The notes: generated from the sequence alone by a model not told the origin. 64,000 nt of DNA from Deltaproteobacteria bacterium (GCA_020630875.1 JAHDIH010000007.1:62001-126000), one strand, 5' to 3'. Shown: positions 42,608 to 51,875, numbered from the stretch's first letter. Numbers and translations are program-made.

Positions 42608-43683
42608 TGCCGTGTTGCTTACTAATTCTGTCGGCGTGTGCGGATACCAAGCTGGAAATCAAGCTCGAGTTTGATGCCAGCAACGGTTGTCTGAGTAACG
42701 AGTGTGAGGACTATCCTTTGAATTGCGCCACCAGTGTATTGTTGCAGGTAAAATCCACTGACAACACCGTTATTTCCCGACAGTGCCGAGTCGTAAGCGG
42801 GAGTAACCTGTGCGGTCTTGCAGATATTGAAATCGTTCTTTCTGACCTTGAAACGGGGAGCAACACTTTAGAAATCGGAGTTTGGAACCAAGACTTACTT
42901 GATGAACCTACCGTTTGCCCAAGTGGCCCCCTCTTTGACCTGCAAGGGCTTCCCCTACCGATCTGGCCACCAATGGCGTTTGGAAGATCTGTTCCGGTTC
43001 AGTTGGGTGAAAGCGACACCATAGTAGTCCCACTAGCCTGCCCTTCAACTTCGTCTGTGACCACGCAATGCATGAATCGAAAAATAACAACCACAATGCG
43101 ATTCTTCGAAAATCAACTACCGATAGATAGTCAAACTGCCAACGACGTTTCCATCGCTGACGTTTCTATTTCATTAGGAGCGCAGCAAGCCTTTGCTACC
43201 ATAGTATCGGTACTACAGAGGATAATGCCCGAACCAGCCAATCCGTCGTGGCAAGGTTTTGGATCTCCGGCGACTCCGCAATGTTTGCAAGCCACACTTC
43301 CCCACGGACAGTTCCTAACTTGCAGCAACGAGCTGTCAGATGTAGTAACCTTGCCCTACGTAACAGTTGCTACGACGGAAGGGATTGACAGTTCCGTTGG
43401 TGGCATTCCGAGTCAAGGTATCACTTTGGGGATTGTAGTTGATCCCCTTGGAACACCAGTATCCGGGGCGACAGTGAACGCTTCTGGCACAATAATGTAT
43501 CCGCAAAGTGATGGGTCCTTGGGAGGAGTGGAAACAGATGTGAGTGGTACGTTCCTCAGTTTGGACTCCAACTTCCCAGACAACTTTACTGCTGAAAAAG
43601 GTTTCGAAGTTTCGACAAGTAGCATTGGCGGCAACGTGGTTGGTAACGTGACAGTATTGGAATTGTATTTAGGACAACAGTAA
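42592..43683 (+). CDS. Lipoprotein with carboxypeptidase-regulatory-like C-terminal domain
   Basis: 363 residues from ATG 42592, which has GGAGG at a short distance and yields lipobox LILSAC. The N-terminal 200 residues are Cys-containing (SNGCLSNECEDYPLNC, CRVVSGSNLC) and of unknown fold. The end (GIVVDPLGTPVSGATVNASG, ETDVSGTFLSL) matches the beta-sandwich CarboxypepD_reg domain found on surface proteins. It overlaps both neighbours (16 bp and 1 bp), so the three products probably work together. Confidence 0.78.
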   Translation: MLQFLVPCCLLILSACADTKLEIKLEFDASNGCLSNECEDYPLNCATSVLLQVKSTDNTVISRQCRVVSGSNLCGLADIEIVLSDLETGSNTLEIGVWNQDLLDEPTVCPSGPLFDLQGLPLPIWPPMAFGRSVPVQLGESDTIVVPLACPSTSSVTTQCMNRKITTTMRFFENQLPIDSQTANDVSIADVSISLGAQQAFATIVSVLQRIMPEPANPSWQGFGSPATPQCLQATLPHGQFLTCSNELSDVVTLPYVTVATTEGIDSSVGGIPSQGITLGIVVDPLGTPVSGATVNASGTIMYPQSDGSLGGVETDVSGTFLSLDSNFPDNFTAEKGFEVSTSSIGGNVVGNVTVLELYLGQQ

Positions 43684-43952
43684 TGGAAGGTATTGCAGAT
43701 TCAGTAGTTGTAGATAAGTGCGGTTACTGCGGCTTCTTTGAGAAGGAAACATGCGACCGATGCAACCGACGACACCGACTCGTTAGTGCCCAGTTGGTTA
43801 TGGAACCAAGCGTTCTTGTCTCGCAAATGCTCATCGAAGCAGAAGCCTCAGTGTCTCATGAGATTTTCGACCGTCTGTTCGAAGTCTATGTAATGTTTCC
43901 GGATGCCTTCAGCGCAAATGCGCTGCTAAGAATTCGCTCGCTCATCCGTTAA
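43683..43952 (+). CDS. Small zinc-ribbon protein
   Basis: 89 residues. The motif DKCGYCGFFEKETCDRCNRRH is a CxxC-x7-CxxC zinc knuckle followed by a basic patch and a helical, acidic C-terminus. Cytoplasmic. The ATG overlaps the preceding stop (TAATG), and the 3' end overlaps the convergent pseudokinase gene by 11 bp. Could be a nucleic-acid or protein adaptor; function unknown. Confidence 0.7.
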   Translation: MEGIADSVVVDKCGYCGFFEKETCDRCNRRHRLVSAQLVMEPSVLVSQMLIEAEASVSHEIFDRLFEVYVMFPDAFSANALLRIRSLIR

Positions 43953-45129
43953 CGACCATCCGCCGAGATACTTTTCCAAGCCGACGTCTGCACTCGTAGA
44001 GAACTTCCCAGATGGCCAACAGGACGCCGGGCCCTTGGGGGATCACACGATGAACTCCCAATTGGTAAAGAAGAGCAATATCATCTGGTCCTGGGCGTCC
44101 GCCTACGTAGACAATCTTAGTCTCCGGAGCGGCTTTTTGCAGGTTGATGCACGCCTCGATTGGCTGCTCAGCAAACTCATGACTCACAAAAATCACGTCT
44201 AATTTTGCGCCTGCAGCGTACTTTTCAATATAGGTAAGATCGGACTTTACAGAAACATCGATATGTCGATCCGTTCGCAGTACTTGATTTTCAATACGTT
44301 GTGCGATTGGTCCAGGCTCACTCGCAATCCACACGCGAATCGCTTCTTGCTGAAGCAGTATTCTTTGTCTTATGGTCCGGAATTGTCCTAGTAAGGCCTG
44401 CGCGTCAAAGTTCGTCAGCGTTTGCAGGTCAAGAATTTCGCACAGCAGATCGACTAACGGGGCGGGGACGTCAGGTACTTTTGATAAAGCGTCTCGCAAG
44501 GAAACCGCCGTTCTTGGCACACTCTCGTCGTTCAAAAGTAGTTGGCATGTCATTCTCGCCATGGCATAAATGTCGCGATTCCTAATATGGACGCCTTCTC
44601 TTCGTCGCTCTTTAGGAATCTTTGAAAGCGAGTCCGGATACTCCCCTTGGCCTAGCGCAAATTGAGAAAAGATGATGCGTTCGTCGTCGACTAGCGTGGT
44701 TCGCGTAGTAAGATCGCCGATGGCAAATCGGGCTTCGTGAACTGCCGCCAATGCAAAACAGACCCGCGACATGATTTCTAAAACATCCACCGTTCTCTTA
44801 CGAGAGGCGATGAGCGAATTGAGCGAATTTGCAACGATCCTCTCTCCAATAATGAAGGGGATGCCAGCGTGTTGCCCAATACGATAGACCGCCGTGCTCA
44901 CTTCTTGTGGCGCAGATTGCATTGCTTGCGCTTGATTCAAGAGCACGGACAAGTCGTTGGAGGAACGTATGGCGACATCACGATTTAGCCTAGTATCTTG
45001 TCCATGATAGAGTACACCGCCTCCAGAGACCGAAAGAACGTCGCGTACTACAATCCCATCTCCGAGGGATTGTCCCGGGTCGAATACTTTGGTTGGACCA
45101 CTAGGCCCACTCTGCCTCCATGGCAACAT
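43942..45129 (-). CDS. Pseudokinase fused to a degenerate receiver-like domain
   Basis: 395 residues. Residues about 20-250 follow a protein kinase (Gly loop LSVSGGGVLYHG, strand DVAIRSS, helix-rich lobe, RNRDIYAMA), but the active Lys is Arg55, the HRD site reads IGDLTTRTTLV and the DFG position reads SQF. Residues about 265-385 resemble a response-regulator fold (IRVWIASEP, LDVIFVSHE, KIVYVGG), without the acceptor Asp at the end of the third strand. It is likely a scaffold or sensor rather than an enzyme. It lies near the active PEGA kinase gene at 39941. Confidence 0.75.
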   Translation of the reverse strand: MLPWRQSGPSGPTKVFDPGQSLGDGIVVRDVLSVSGGGVLYHGQDTRLNRDVAIRSSNDLSVLLNQAQAMQSAPQEVSTAVYRIGQHAGIPFIIGERIVANSLNSLIASRKRTVDVLEIMSRVCFALAAVHEARFAIGDLTTRTTLVDDERIIFSQFALGQGEYPDSLSKIPKERRREGVHIRNRDIYAMARMTCQLLLNDESVPRTAVSLRDALSKVPDVPAPLVDLLCEILDLQTLTNFDAQALLGQFRTIRQRILLQQEAIRVWIASEPGPIAQRIENQVLRTDRHIDVSVKSDLTYIEKYAAGAKLDVIFVSHEFAEQPIEACINLQKAAPETKIVYVGGRPGPDDIALLYQLGVHRVIPQGPGVLLAIWEVLYECRRRLGKVSRRMVVNG

Positions 45130-45189
45130 GGAGGGAAATGTAGCACTTTCTCACCAAAAACCAATCGAATTTTGAACTAAGTTCTTTAT

Positions 45190-45483
45190 TTATGAACGAT
45201 TTTTTCCGATTTTGAGCGCTACTGCGACGCAAATCACAGAAGGAACCCACCAGTTCCATGCCAGTGGTATTTCCCGAGGCGCGTTGAAATAGACGTCACC
45301 GTCCCCCATGGTCACAGGAGTGGAGACTCTTGTAGTCCCCAAAACATCGTAAAGACCGTAGATGCAAAGCCCAACAAATAAGCCCACAAGCAGTCCCGCG
45401 AGGGCAAGGACGCCCACTTCATCCCAGTCGACTTTACCAGATTGTTTACTAGGTCCGGACGCTAACTCTGAAAAAACGCTCAC
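45190..45483 (-). CDS. Small membrane protein of unknown function
   Basis: 97 residues with two hydrophobic helices (GVLALAGLLVGLFVGLCIYGLY and WWVPSVICVAVALKI) joined by an extracytoplasmic loop rich in Asp and Pro. No family recognised. It follows the pseudouridine synthase gene by 17 bp and is probably co-transcribed. Confidence 0.65.
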   Translation of the reverse strand: MSVFSELASGPSKQSGKVDWDEVGVLALAGLLVGLFVGLCIYGLYDVLGTTRVSTPVTMGDGDVYFNAPREIPLAWNWWVPSVICVAVALKIGKNRS

Positions 45484-45500
45484 GGCTCACCCTAGATAAG

Positions 45501-46331
45501 TCAGGTGATAACGTCAAGGGATTCGTATTTTTCCAGGAGGCCCCAAGGAGATTCAAACTCTACCCGTTTCTTGGTCGACGGATGATCGAACGACAACTGA
45601 TGAGCGTGGAGTGCGTGATGGGCGAACTTCCACGAAGGGCCGCCATAGGTTTTGTCCCCTAGAATGGGATAACCGAGCTCTTGACAGTGAATTCGAATTT
45701 GGTGCGTTCGTCCTGTCTGCAAGGTTGCTTCGATTAAAGTGACGTCTCCTATTACTTTTCTCGACACGATGGTCGTAAACGCTTCTTTTCCACCAATGGC
45801 GCTGTCACAACTAAATTCACCAGTCAATTGTCCTGCTACCAAACCGAGGTAACGTCGATTTACTTTCCGCTCCTTCATCTGTTGAGACAAGGATTGCTCA
45901 GCCAGTTCCGTTTTGGCAAACACCAATAGCCCGCTCGTCCCCAAATCCAATCGCTGTATCGTCCACAGAGATTCCCTGGACTGGGCCAACTGCCACTGAA
46001 GATTTCCTTTGTCACTTTCTAAGGTTGGAACGGAGTGAAGACCTGCCGGTTTTACCACCACCACTACCTGTTGATCTTCGAAGACCACCCGATGCTCAGG
46101 AGCATTTTTTACTACCGCCATAGTGGTACCGACGGTGACTTTAACTTTTTGGCCGGTGCGAAGTTTTCGACTCGCTTGTTTCACCCGTTTGCCGTCCACG
46201 AACACCCCGCCTAGGTCGATTACCTTACGAGATTTCCGTCTCGACAGAGAGGGGATAGAGCCTGGAATAATCTGGTCCAGACGCTGTCCACTAAGATGCT
46301 CTTGAACAGAGAACTCGAACTTCTCAGACAC
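45501..46331 (-). CDS. RluA-family pseudouridine synthase, S4 domain
   Basis: Isomerises uridine in rRNA or tRNA. 276 residues: S4 RNA-binding domain at about 13-70 (RLDQIIPGSIPSLSRRKSRKVIDLGGVFVDGKRV), then the catalytic motif IQRLDLGTSGLLVFA with the essential Asp (Gln replaces the common His), and TGRTHQIRIHCQELGYPILGDKTYG. The target uridine cannot be read from sequence. Overlaps the PEBP gene by 1 bp. Confidence 0.93.
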   Translation of the reverse strand: MSEKFEFSVQEHLSGQRLDQIIPGSIPSLSRRKSRKVIDLGGVFVDGKRVKQASRKLRTGQKVKVTVGTTMAVVKNAPEHRVVFEDQQVVVVVKPAGLHSVPTLESDKGNLQWQLAQSRESLWTIQRLDLGTSGLLVFAKTELAEQSLSQQMKERKVNRRYLGLVAGQLTGEFSCDSAIGGKEAFTTIVSRKVIGDVTLIEATLQTGRTHQIRIHCQELGYPILGDKTYGGPSWKFAHHALHAHQLSFDHPSTKKRVEFESPWGLLEKYESLDVIT

Positions 46332-46957
46332 TAAACAGCCTCAGGATTAATAGCATAGGTAACTTCCATCGCATCGGTCCCAAGAACGTGGCTGCCGATA
46401 ACTTGCATCACCACGTCTCCCGTCAAGATGTCCTCTCCAGGAAAGCGCTCAATGTCTAAAGCGTAAAGCTGAAAAATATAATGATGGATGATGGTGTCAT
46501 TCCACGGTGGACACGGACCATCGTAGTTAAAGTATTCGCCAGCCATTGCATCATCGCCAGCAAACCAACCGACGTAGTCATTAGTACCGGCTCGTGCACC
46601 ACCTGCCGCTTGCGGCCCAGGTTTACCTCGAGGAACCACTCCTTTAGAATGCAGCCCTTCTGCGAGTTCTCCTTGCGCGGGATCTATGTCAACTAGTACC
46701 CAGTGGTAAAAGTCGACTCGTGCTAAAGTAGCAGGAACAACCTTCCCTTCCTGATTTACATCCGTGCCAATGCTAGGTACGTCCCTATCGTGCATGGTCA
46801 GTACTAATGATTTCGTTCCTATCGGAAGGTCCAGCCACCCAATTTGCGGGCTTATGTTTTGGCTGAACGACACGTGACTTGCTGCATCATATTTACCAAA
46901 TGCATACTGTGGAGCTAAAGCGCTTCCCGCTGTCATACTCGAACTCGTCAATTTCAT
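46331..46957 (-). CDS. PEBP-family (YbhB/YbcL, Raf kinase inhibitor-like) protein
   Basis: 208 residues from ATG 46957. The anion-binding pocket motifs are visible: MHDRDVPS, FYHWVLVDID and GPCPPWNDTIIHHYIFQLYALD. It has an extra loop around GARAGTNDYVGWFAGD, longer than E. coli YbhB. No signal peptide at this start; the frame is open 26 codons further upstream. Role unknown; bacterial members may bind phosphorylated or fatty ligands. It overlaps the RluA gene by one base. Confidence 0.88.
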   Translation of the reverse strand: MKLTSSSMTAGSALAPQYAFGKYDAASHVSFSQNISPQIGWLDLPIGTKSLVLTMHDRDVPSIGTDVNQEGKVVPATLARVDFYHWVLVDIDPAQGELAEGLHSKGVVPRGKPGPQAAGGARAGTNDYVGWFAGDDAMAGEYFNYDGPCPPWNDTIIHHYIFQLYALDIERFPGEDILTGDVVMQVIGSHVLGTDAMEVTYAINPEAV

Positions 46958-47114
46958 AGAGGTCACTGGATACCACAGGATAGCCGGGAATGTGAAAAGA
47001 ACTCCAACCTTACTAATGCCTGGAAAAGGTTCCACAAAAGTAAATCGAGGCGTCCCATCAGGATTAAATACCAGTACGCGAGACGGAAGCTACAACCTTA
47101 GATTAAGTTACCGT

Positions 47115-48491
47115 ATGACTACAGTAACTTTTCTTGGTGCCGCCGGGACCGTAACTGGAAGTAGGCATCTGGTCACCCACAACGGCCAAACTATTCTTCT
47201 GGACTGCGGGCTATTTCAAGGAAAAAAAAAGTGGCGCCAGCGAAACTGGCAACCGATAGGATTCGACGTTTCAAAGCTCGATGCAATCATTGTTAGTCAC
47301 GCTCACATTGATCATACCGGGTATCTTCCGCGACTCATAAAGGAGGGTTTCAAAGGAAAAATATTTTCAACTCCCGCCACCCGCGATCTGCTTGCAATCA
47401 TGCTTCCCGACTCAGGCAGAATCCAAGAGGAAGATGCCCGCTACGCAAACAAGAAAAAGTTCACGAAACACAAACCAGCGCAACCTCTGTATACAGAGAA
47501 AGATGCCGCCAAAACCATTCCGATGATTCAAGCGGTACCTTACGCGACAGACACCCATATTGTCTCCGGTGTTTCTCTTAGTTTCTCTAGGGCGGGACAT
47601 ATTCTAGGAAGCGCCGCGATCACGCTCGATTTTAACAACGGCAAGCGACTTGTTTTTTCTGGCGACCTGGGCCGCTACGACACGCCTATCGTTTGCGATC
47701 CAGAACCCCTGGATACCACTACAGCATTGATAATCGAATGCACTTACGGAGATCGCAAACACTCTGACGCCGATCCGGTGGCTGACCTTGCTACTGAAGT
47801 AGAGAAAATCGTCAAAGAGAAAGGTTGCCTAATTATTCCGGCATTCGCTATCGGTCGTACTCAACATATCTTGTACATACTCAGAAAGCTTCAGGATGAC
47901 GGTCGCATACCTCCGCTGCCAATCTACGTTGACAGTCCTATGGCATGCAATGCCACCCCGCTCTACTTGATGCACAGGGAAGAGCACGATGATGAAATGG
48001 CAAACATCATTGTAAGAGGCGAGGAACCCATCCATCCCAAACACGTTTCGTTTTGCAGAAGTGTGGCGCAGTCAAGAGCAATAAACGACGACCCAGGACC
48101 GTGCATCATCATATCCGCAAGCGGGATGGCCACGGGCGGACGAGTACTTCACCACCTTAAACGACGGTTACCGAGCAAGAAAACCACAGTTCTTTTTGTT
48201 GGTTACCAAGCCTACGGTACCCGTGGACGGCGCCTTCTCGAAGGAGAAAAAGAAGTAAAGATTCACGGAGAATGGATTCCGGTAAACGCCAAAATTGGCC
48301 AGGTTTACGGTTTTTCAGGACACGCAGATTACGAAGAAACAGAACGCTGGCTTGATTCATTAAAGAAGCCACCTGAAAATACCTATTGCGTGCATGGCGA
48401 ACCTTCCGGCCTTGAAGGGATGGCGGAAAAATTACGTAAAAGAGGCTGGAACGTTTCCGTCCCAGCCCTTGGTGACACTGTCGAACTTTAA
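47115..48491 (+). CDS. MBL-fold beta-CASP RNA-processing exonuclease
   Basis: 458 residues from ATG 47115. Metallo-beta-lactamase zinc site SHAHIDHTGYLPRL, FSRAGHILGSA and FSGDLGRYD, then the beta-CASP insert (IIPAFAIGRTQHILYIL, YVDSPMA) and the terminal FVGYQAYGTRGR, GFSGHADYEE and VHGEP. This is the YSH1/CPSF-73-like bacterial group acting as RNA endo/exonucleases. The long in-frame extension upstream of 47115 has no family similarity and overlaps the divergent PEBP gene. Confidence 0.93.
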   Translation: MTTVTFLGAAGTVTGSRHLVTHNGQTILLDCGLFQGKKKWRQRNWQPIGFDVSKLDAIIVSHAHIDHTGYLPRLIKEGFKGKIFSTPATRDLLAIMLPDSGRIQEEDARYANKKKFTKHKPAQPLYTEKDAAKTIPMIQAVPYATDTHIVSGVSLSFSRAGHILGSAAITLDFNNGKRLVFSGDLGRYDTPIVCDPEPLDTTTALIIECTYGDRKHSDADPVADLATEVEKIVKEKGCLIIPAFAIGRTQHILYILRKLQDDGRIPPLPIYVDSPMACNATPLYLMHREEHDDEMANIIVRGEEPIHPKHVSFCRSVAQSRAINDDPGPCIIISASGMATGGRVLHHLKRRLPSKKTTVLFVGYQAYGTRGRRLLEGEKEVKIHGEWIPVNAKIGQVYGFSGHADYEETERWLDSLKKPPENTYCVHGEPSGLEGMAEKLRKRGWNVSVPALGDTVEL

Positions 48492-48494
48492 AAA

Positions 48495-49577
48495 CTACAG
48501 TGCGGCTTCGTTTGTCTTTGCACTGGGTAGGCAGCCGAATTTTTCGATAAGAATATTATCGACTTCATCCGCCGCCATCGCCAAACCAGAAATATCTTTG
48601 ATAATTTTTTCTCTGCGTGAGGGATTGAAAATATCGGAAAGATGTTGCTCGTTACCGAGATAGATCGTGCCATCAGACTCTAATCGGAACGAGTAGTTAG
48701 GATTTTCGTAAGACAAAAGATAACGCAGCGTTTCTTTTGGCTTCTTTGGAAGCTTTGCTACTGGTGACGTTACGATCATGTGTTCCCTGGAATACAGTCG
48801 CGTAATGATTTGGGCACTTCCTTGAAAGAATCGCCAAAAGTGATACCCAGAGCGAGTAAGCACAGGATTATGGCCAAGCTTTGTAAACGCCGCTTCCACA
48901 ACTTCGGCAAGTGGACTGAGATTTTCTTCAGGGAACAAGTCACCTGGCGCAAGTTCAACTCCACAGGAGTCACAGTAATCTTCTGGCGTAAAAAGTAGTG
49001 ACTCACAAGAGTGACACTTTGCCGCGTACTTTCCTTCCCCTTCACTAGTGTACAAGTCGATATCGGTCTTGAGATGAGAAACAGGCAATGAGAATCCCAT
49101 GTTGTCTGCCGCTTCAAACTTACAGGTGGTAACGCCAATCACTTTGGACTGGTCGTCGATCATCGGGCCACCGCTGTTACCGGGATTGACTGCCGCGTCA
49201 GTCTGAATGTACTTGAGTCCAGATAAGTCTTGTTGATTGGCAGAGACAACACCTTGAGTAATCGAGAACGGCATGCCAAAGGGATAACCGTGCACATGAA
49301 CCGCTGCACCAACATCTGGAAGTCCATCAGAAAAGCCTAACTTCGCCCCCGTGAGAGTTTCTTTAGGGCGAACCAAAGCGAGATCCCAAGCCGGGTCGAT
49401 AAACGCAACCTCTCCTAGAATTCTTCTTTTATCATCGAATTCAATCGCTAGTTCGGTGGAACCTTCGACAACATGATGATTCGTTGCTAAGTACTCCGTA
49501 CCCTCACAAGCAAAGCCAGTACCTGTACCAAAGGCCGTACAGATTTTGTAGATTCCATGTTCGTTTCCGTTGCTCAT
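48495..49577 (-). CDS. Cytoplasmic trypsin-like protease with zinc ribbon and YbjN-like domain
   Basis: 360 residues without signal peptide. An S1C/HtrA-type protease domain occupies 10-185 with triad His35 (NHHVV), Asp65 (DPAWDLALV) and Ser135 (NPGNSGGP). No PDZ domain follows; instead there is a zinc ribbon CHSCESL.....YCDSCG (about 191-209) and a C-terminal domain (LAEVVEAAFTKLGHNPV, WRFFQGSAQIITRLY) resembling YbjN or secretion-chaperone folds. The start overlaps the stop of the upstream gene by 4 bp. HtrA proteins are normally periplasmic, so a soluble cytoplasmic one is unusual. Confidence 0.85.
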   Translation of the reverse strand: MSNGNEHGIYKICTAFGTGTGFACEGTEYLATNHHVVEGSTELAIEFDDKRRILGEVAFIDPAWDLALVRPKETLTGAKLGFSDGLPDVGAAVHVHGYPFGMPFSITQGVVSANQQDLSGLKYIQTDAAVNPGNSGGPMIDDQSKVIGVTTCKFEAADNMGFSLPVSHLKTDIDLYTSEGEGKYAAKCHSCESLLFTPEDYCDSCGVELAPGDLFPEENLSPLAEVVEAAFTKLGHNPVLTRSGYHFWRFFQGSAQIITRLYSREHMIVTSPVAKLPKKPKETLRYLLSYENPNYSFRLESDGTIYLGNEQHLSDIFNPSRREKIIKDISGLAMAADEVDNILIEKFGCLPSAKTNEAAL

Positions 49578-50770
49578 TGTCCTGACTCCATTTCTCGGCT
49601 GTGATCGGCAAGCTCTTGCTTAGCCTGCTGGTAGTAATCGACGCCATCTTTTTTGGATTCTTCCTGATGACCAATAATATTCGCGTACATCTCTGCCAAA
49701 ATTTCAGCAGCTTCTCTGCATGGTTTCCCTGCCGCATTCGCAAAACCTTGCACGTAGTATTCCATGACCTTAGAAGGCAACTGAAAACGACGAATGTCCT
49801 CATAGCCATTGTGCAGATAAACCATTACCGCTTCTTGGTACTTCTTTCCTTGGCGCATATTCGCAGCACTTCCAATAGGATCCCCCAAAGCCTTTTGGTA
49901 CCAAGCAAGATCTACTTTTTCTTTTTGCGGCAAAATAAACTTGGCATCGTACAAACTATCGGCAATTGCGGACTCAGGTTCCTCTAGGTACTTTTCAAGT
50001 GCCTTTTTACCTGCGCTGATACGCTGCGACCCACTCTTAGACTTGTCATCGATCTGACGGTAGAACTTACCGAACGAAGAACGCAAATATCCTTGCGGAC
50101 TCAAAGTCCAACGCAGTCTCTCCATCGTCATATCGAGACTTAGGTACGCCATTCTGAGATTTTGTTTGCCTTCCCAAAACGTCGCCAGCTCAAGCCCTTC
50201 CTTGATGATGGTTTGATAGGCAAGGTACCCATTACTTAGTTTCTCACCTGCCCATGGAGTTACGGCTAATTCATTGAGACGGGTAGCGCCAAATTGCTCC
50301 ACAAAAAGATCGTCATTGGCATCTGCAACTAAGCAGATGCAACGCATGATATCCAAGAGTTTTGCCGGATGACAACCGGCAAGCTCATCACTGTATTGAA
50401 TTGATAAGTCATCCTCTTTCAACACGAACCGACTTAGGTTGAGATTCTCCCCTACTTCCATGGCTTTTCGCATCATTGCGATGGCCCGACCGCCTTCTGG
50501 TAGCTTCAGGAAGGGAACGAAGATTGAAAACTCACTGTCGGTAACGTGAAATTGCAATTGAACCGAACCATGCTCTAGCTTCATGTTGGAACCAACAACC
50601 GAATCGCCAGAAACTACGCTGGGGTCGAGGTATTTTACGAACTTCGTAAGACTTGCCGGATAGTTTTCGGCTTCATAATCTGCAATGGCAGCATCCCAAA
50701 GGGATTCGTCGGGAGAAGAAGAAGCGTCGGTAACAACCAACGGCGCGATGAATGAGGGCGCGTTCTGCAT
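49574..50770 (-). CDS. Unknown protein with YbjN-like domain, partner of the cytoplasmic protease
   Basis: 398 residues, acidic and helical. Residues about 65-140 (SVQLQFHVTDSEFSIFVPFLKLPEGGRAIAMMRKAMEVGENLNLSRFVLKEDDLSIQY in parts) look like the alpha/beta YbjN or type III chaperone fold. The second half contains TPR-like helices (AWYQKALGDPIGSAANMRQGKKYQEAVMVYL in parts). The stop overlaps the start of the protease gene by 4 bp, so the two are made together. Function unknown; adaptor or substrate of the protease is a plausible guess. Confidence 0.7.
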   Translation of the reverse strand: MQNAPSFIAPLVVTDASSSPDESLWDAAIADYEAENYPASLTKFVKYLDPSVVSGDSVVGSNMKLEHGSVQLQFHVTDSEFSIFVPFLKLPEGGRAIAMMRKAMEVGENLNLSRFVLKEDDLSIQYSDELAGCHPAKLLDIMRCICLVADANDDLFVEQFGATRLNELAVTPWAGEKLSNGYLAYQTIIKEGLELATFWEGKQNLRMAYLSLDMTMERLRWTLSPQGYLRSSFGKFYRQIDDKSKSGSQRISAGKKALEKYLEEPESAIADSLYDAKFILPQKEKVDLAWYQKALGDPIGSAANMRQGKKYQEAVMVYLHNGYEDIRRFQLPSKVMEYYVQGFANAAGKPCREAAEILAEMYANIIGHQEESKKDGVDYYQQAKQELADHSREMESGQ

Positions 50771-50831
50771 TTCAGCAAGGTACCATCAGCGCGATTGACC
50801 AAGCAATTCTCCCCTACGACAAAATACGTCG

Positions 50832-51875
50832 TTAGAACGACTCATCCATTCGCAGAACCACCTTGCCCACCGCGACGCGAGACTCCAAATAACGATGAGC
50901 ATCTGCGGCTTCTGAGAGGGCAAATACCTTATCGACCACAGGTACAAGCTGCTTTTTCTCTACCAGTTCGATTATCTTATCCAATGTCGTCCTTCTCCCC
51001 ATAGTGGAACCAAGCACGCTGAGTTGTCGGAAAAAGACATGCCGTAGGTCGATTGCTGGCTTACCTCCAGCTGTCGCGCCACAGGTCACTAGGGTTCCCC
51101 CATTACGCAAAAGCTTAATGCTCTTTTCGAACACCTCTCCACCTACATGTTCGAAAACGATATCAATGGAGCGATTTCCCAACAGTTTCTCTATTTCTGT
51201 TCGAAAGTCCGCTTGTCGATAGTTAACCAGGTGGTCGGCACCCAGCTCACGTGCCGCTTGCAGTTTCTTTTCCGAACCCGCAGTGGCGACTACCGTGGCA
51301 CCATGAAGTTTTGCAATTTGAATCGCGGCAACCCCTACCCCACTGGCAGCGCCATGAACTAAAACCTTATCGAACGGTTTTACCTTCGCTTTCTCCACTA
51401 ACATTTGCCACGCCGTCAAGAACGTAAGGTTCGCTGCAGCGGCTTCTTCGTAACTTAGCCCATCAGGAAACTTGGCAATATTCCGGAAAGGGACGACCAT
51501 GTATTGTCGATACCCACCTTGAGTGTTCTCACCCAAAATTTTGTAGCTAGCGCAAAGGTTATCGTCGCCAGCCAAACAGAAACGACAAACGTTGCAAGAA
51601 ATTCCTGGAGCGATGACGCATCGCTGTCCTAAAAGCTCCTTGGGAACCTCCTCACCAATCTCGTCGACAATGCCGACCACATCGGAGCCAAGAAAATGAG
51701 GATACTCTAGATGCTTGAAGGCGGGCCCCCCTCGCCTCACCCAAAGATCCAGATGGTTCATCGCAACGGCGCGCACCGCAACACGAACTTGCCCAGGGCC
51801 TGGCTCAGGCATATCCAAGTCTATCAACGTTAAGACGTCCGCATCACCATGCTTATAAAGCCCCATCCCCTTCAT
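50832..51875 (-). CDS. Zinc-binding medium-chain dehydrogenase/quinone oxidoreductase
   Basis: 347 residues from ATG 51875. GroES-like N-terminal domain with MNHLDLWVRRGG and GSDVVGIV, structural zinc cysteines CNVCRFCLAGDDNLC, and the Rossmann turn VHGAASGVGVAAIQIAK typical of NADPH:quinone reductases. The frame extends 43 codons upstream without family similarity. Substrate not known. Separated from the NDH-2 gene by 175 bp holding a hairpin. Confidence 0.9.
   Translation of the reverse strand: MKGMGLYKHGDADVLTLIDLDMPEPGPGQVRVAVRAVAMNHLDLWVRRGGPAFKHLEYPHFLGSDVVGIVDEIGEEVPKELLGQRCVIAPGISCNVCRFCLAGDDNLCASYKILGENTQGGYRQYMVVPFRNIAKFPDGLSYEEAAAANLTFLTAWQMLVEKAKVKPFDKVLVHGAASGVGVAAIQIAKLHGATVVATAGSEKKLQAARELGADHLVNYRQADFRTEIEKLLGNRSIDIVFEHVGGEVFEKSIKLLRNGGTLVTCGATAGGKPAIDLRHVFFRQLSVLGSTMGRRTTLDKIIELVEKKQLVPVVDKVFALSEAADAHRYLESRVAVGKVVLRMDESF

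Noticed and set aside
46992..47114. N-terminal extension of the beta-CASP nuclease
   Set aside because: The 41 extra residues have no family similarity and overlap the divergent PEBP promoter and gene; ATG 47115 matches the usual start.
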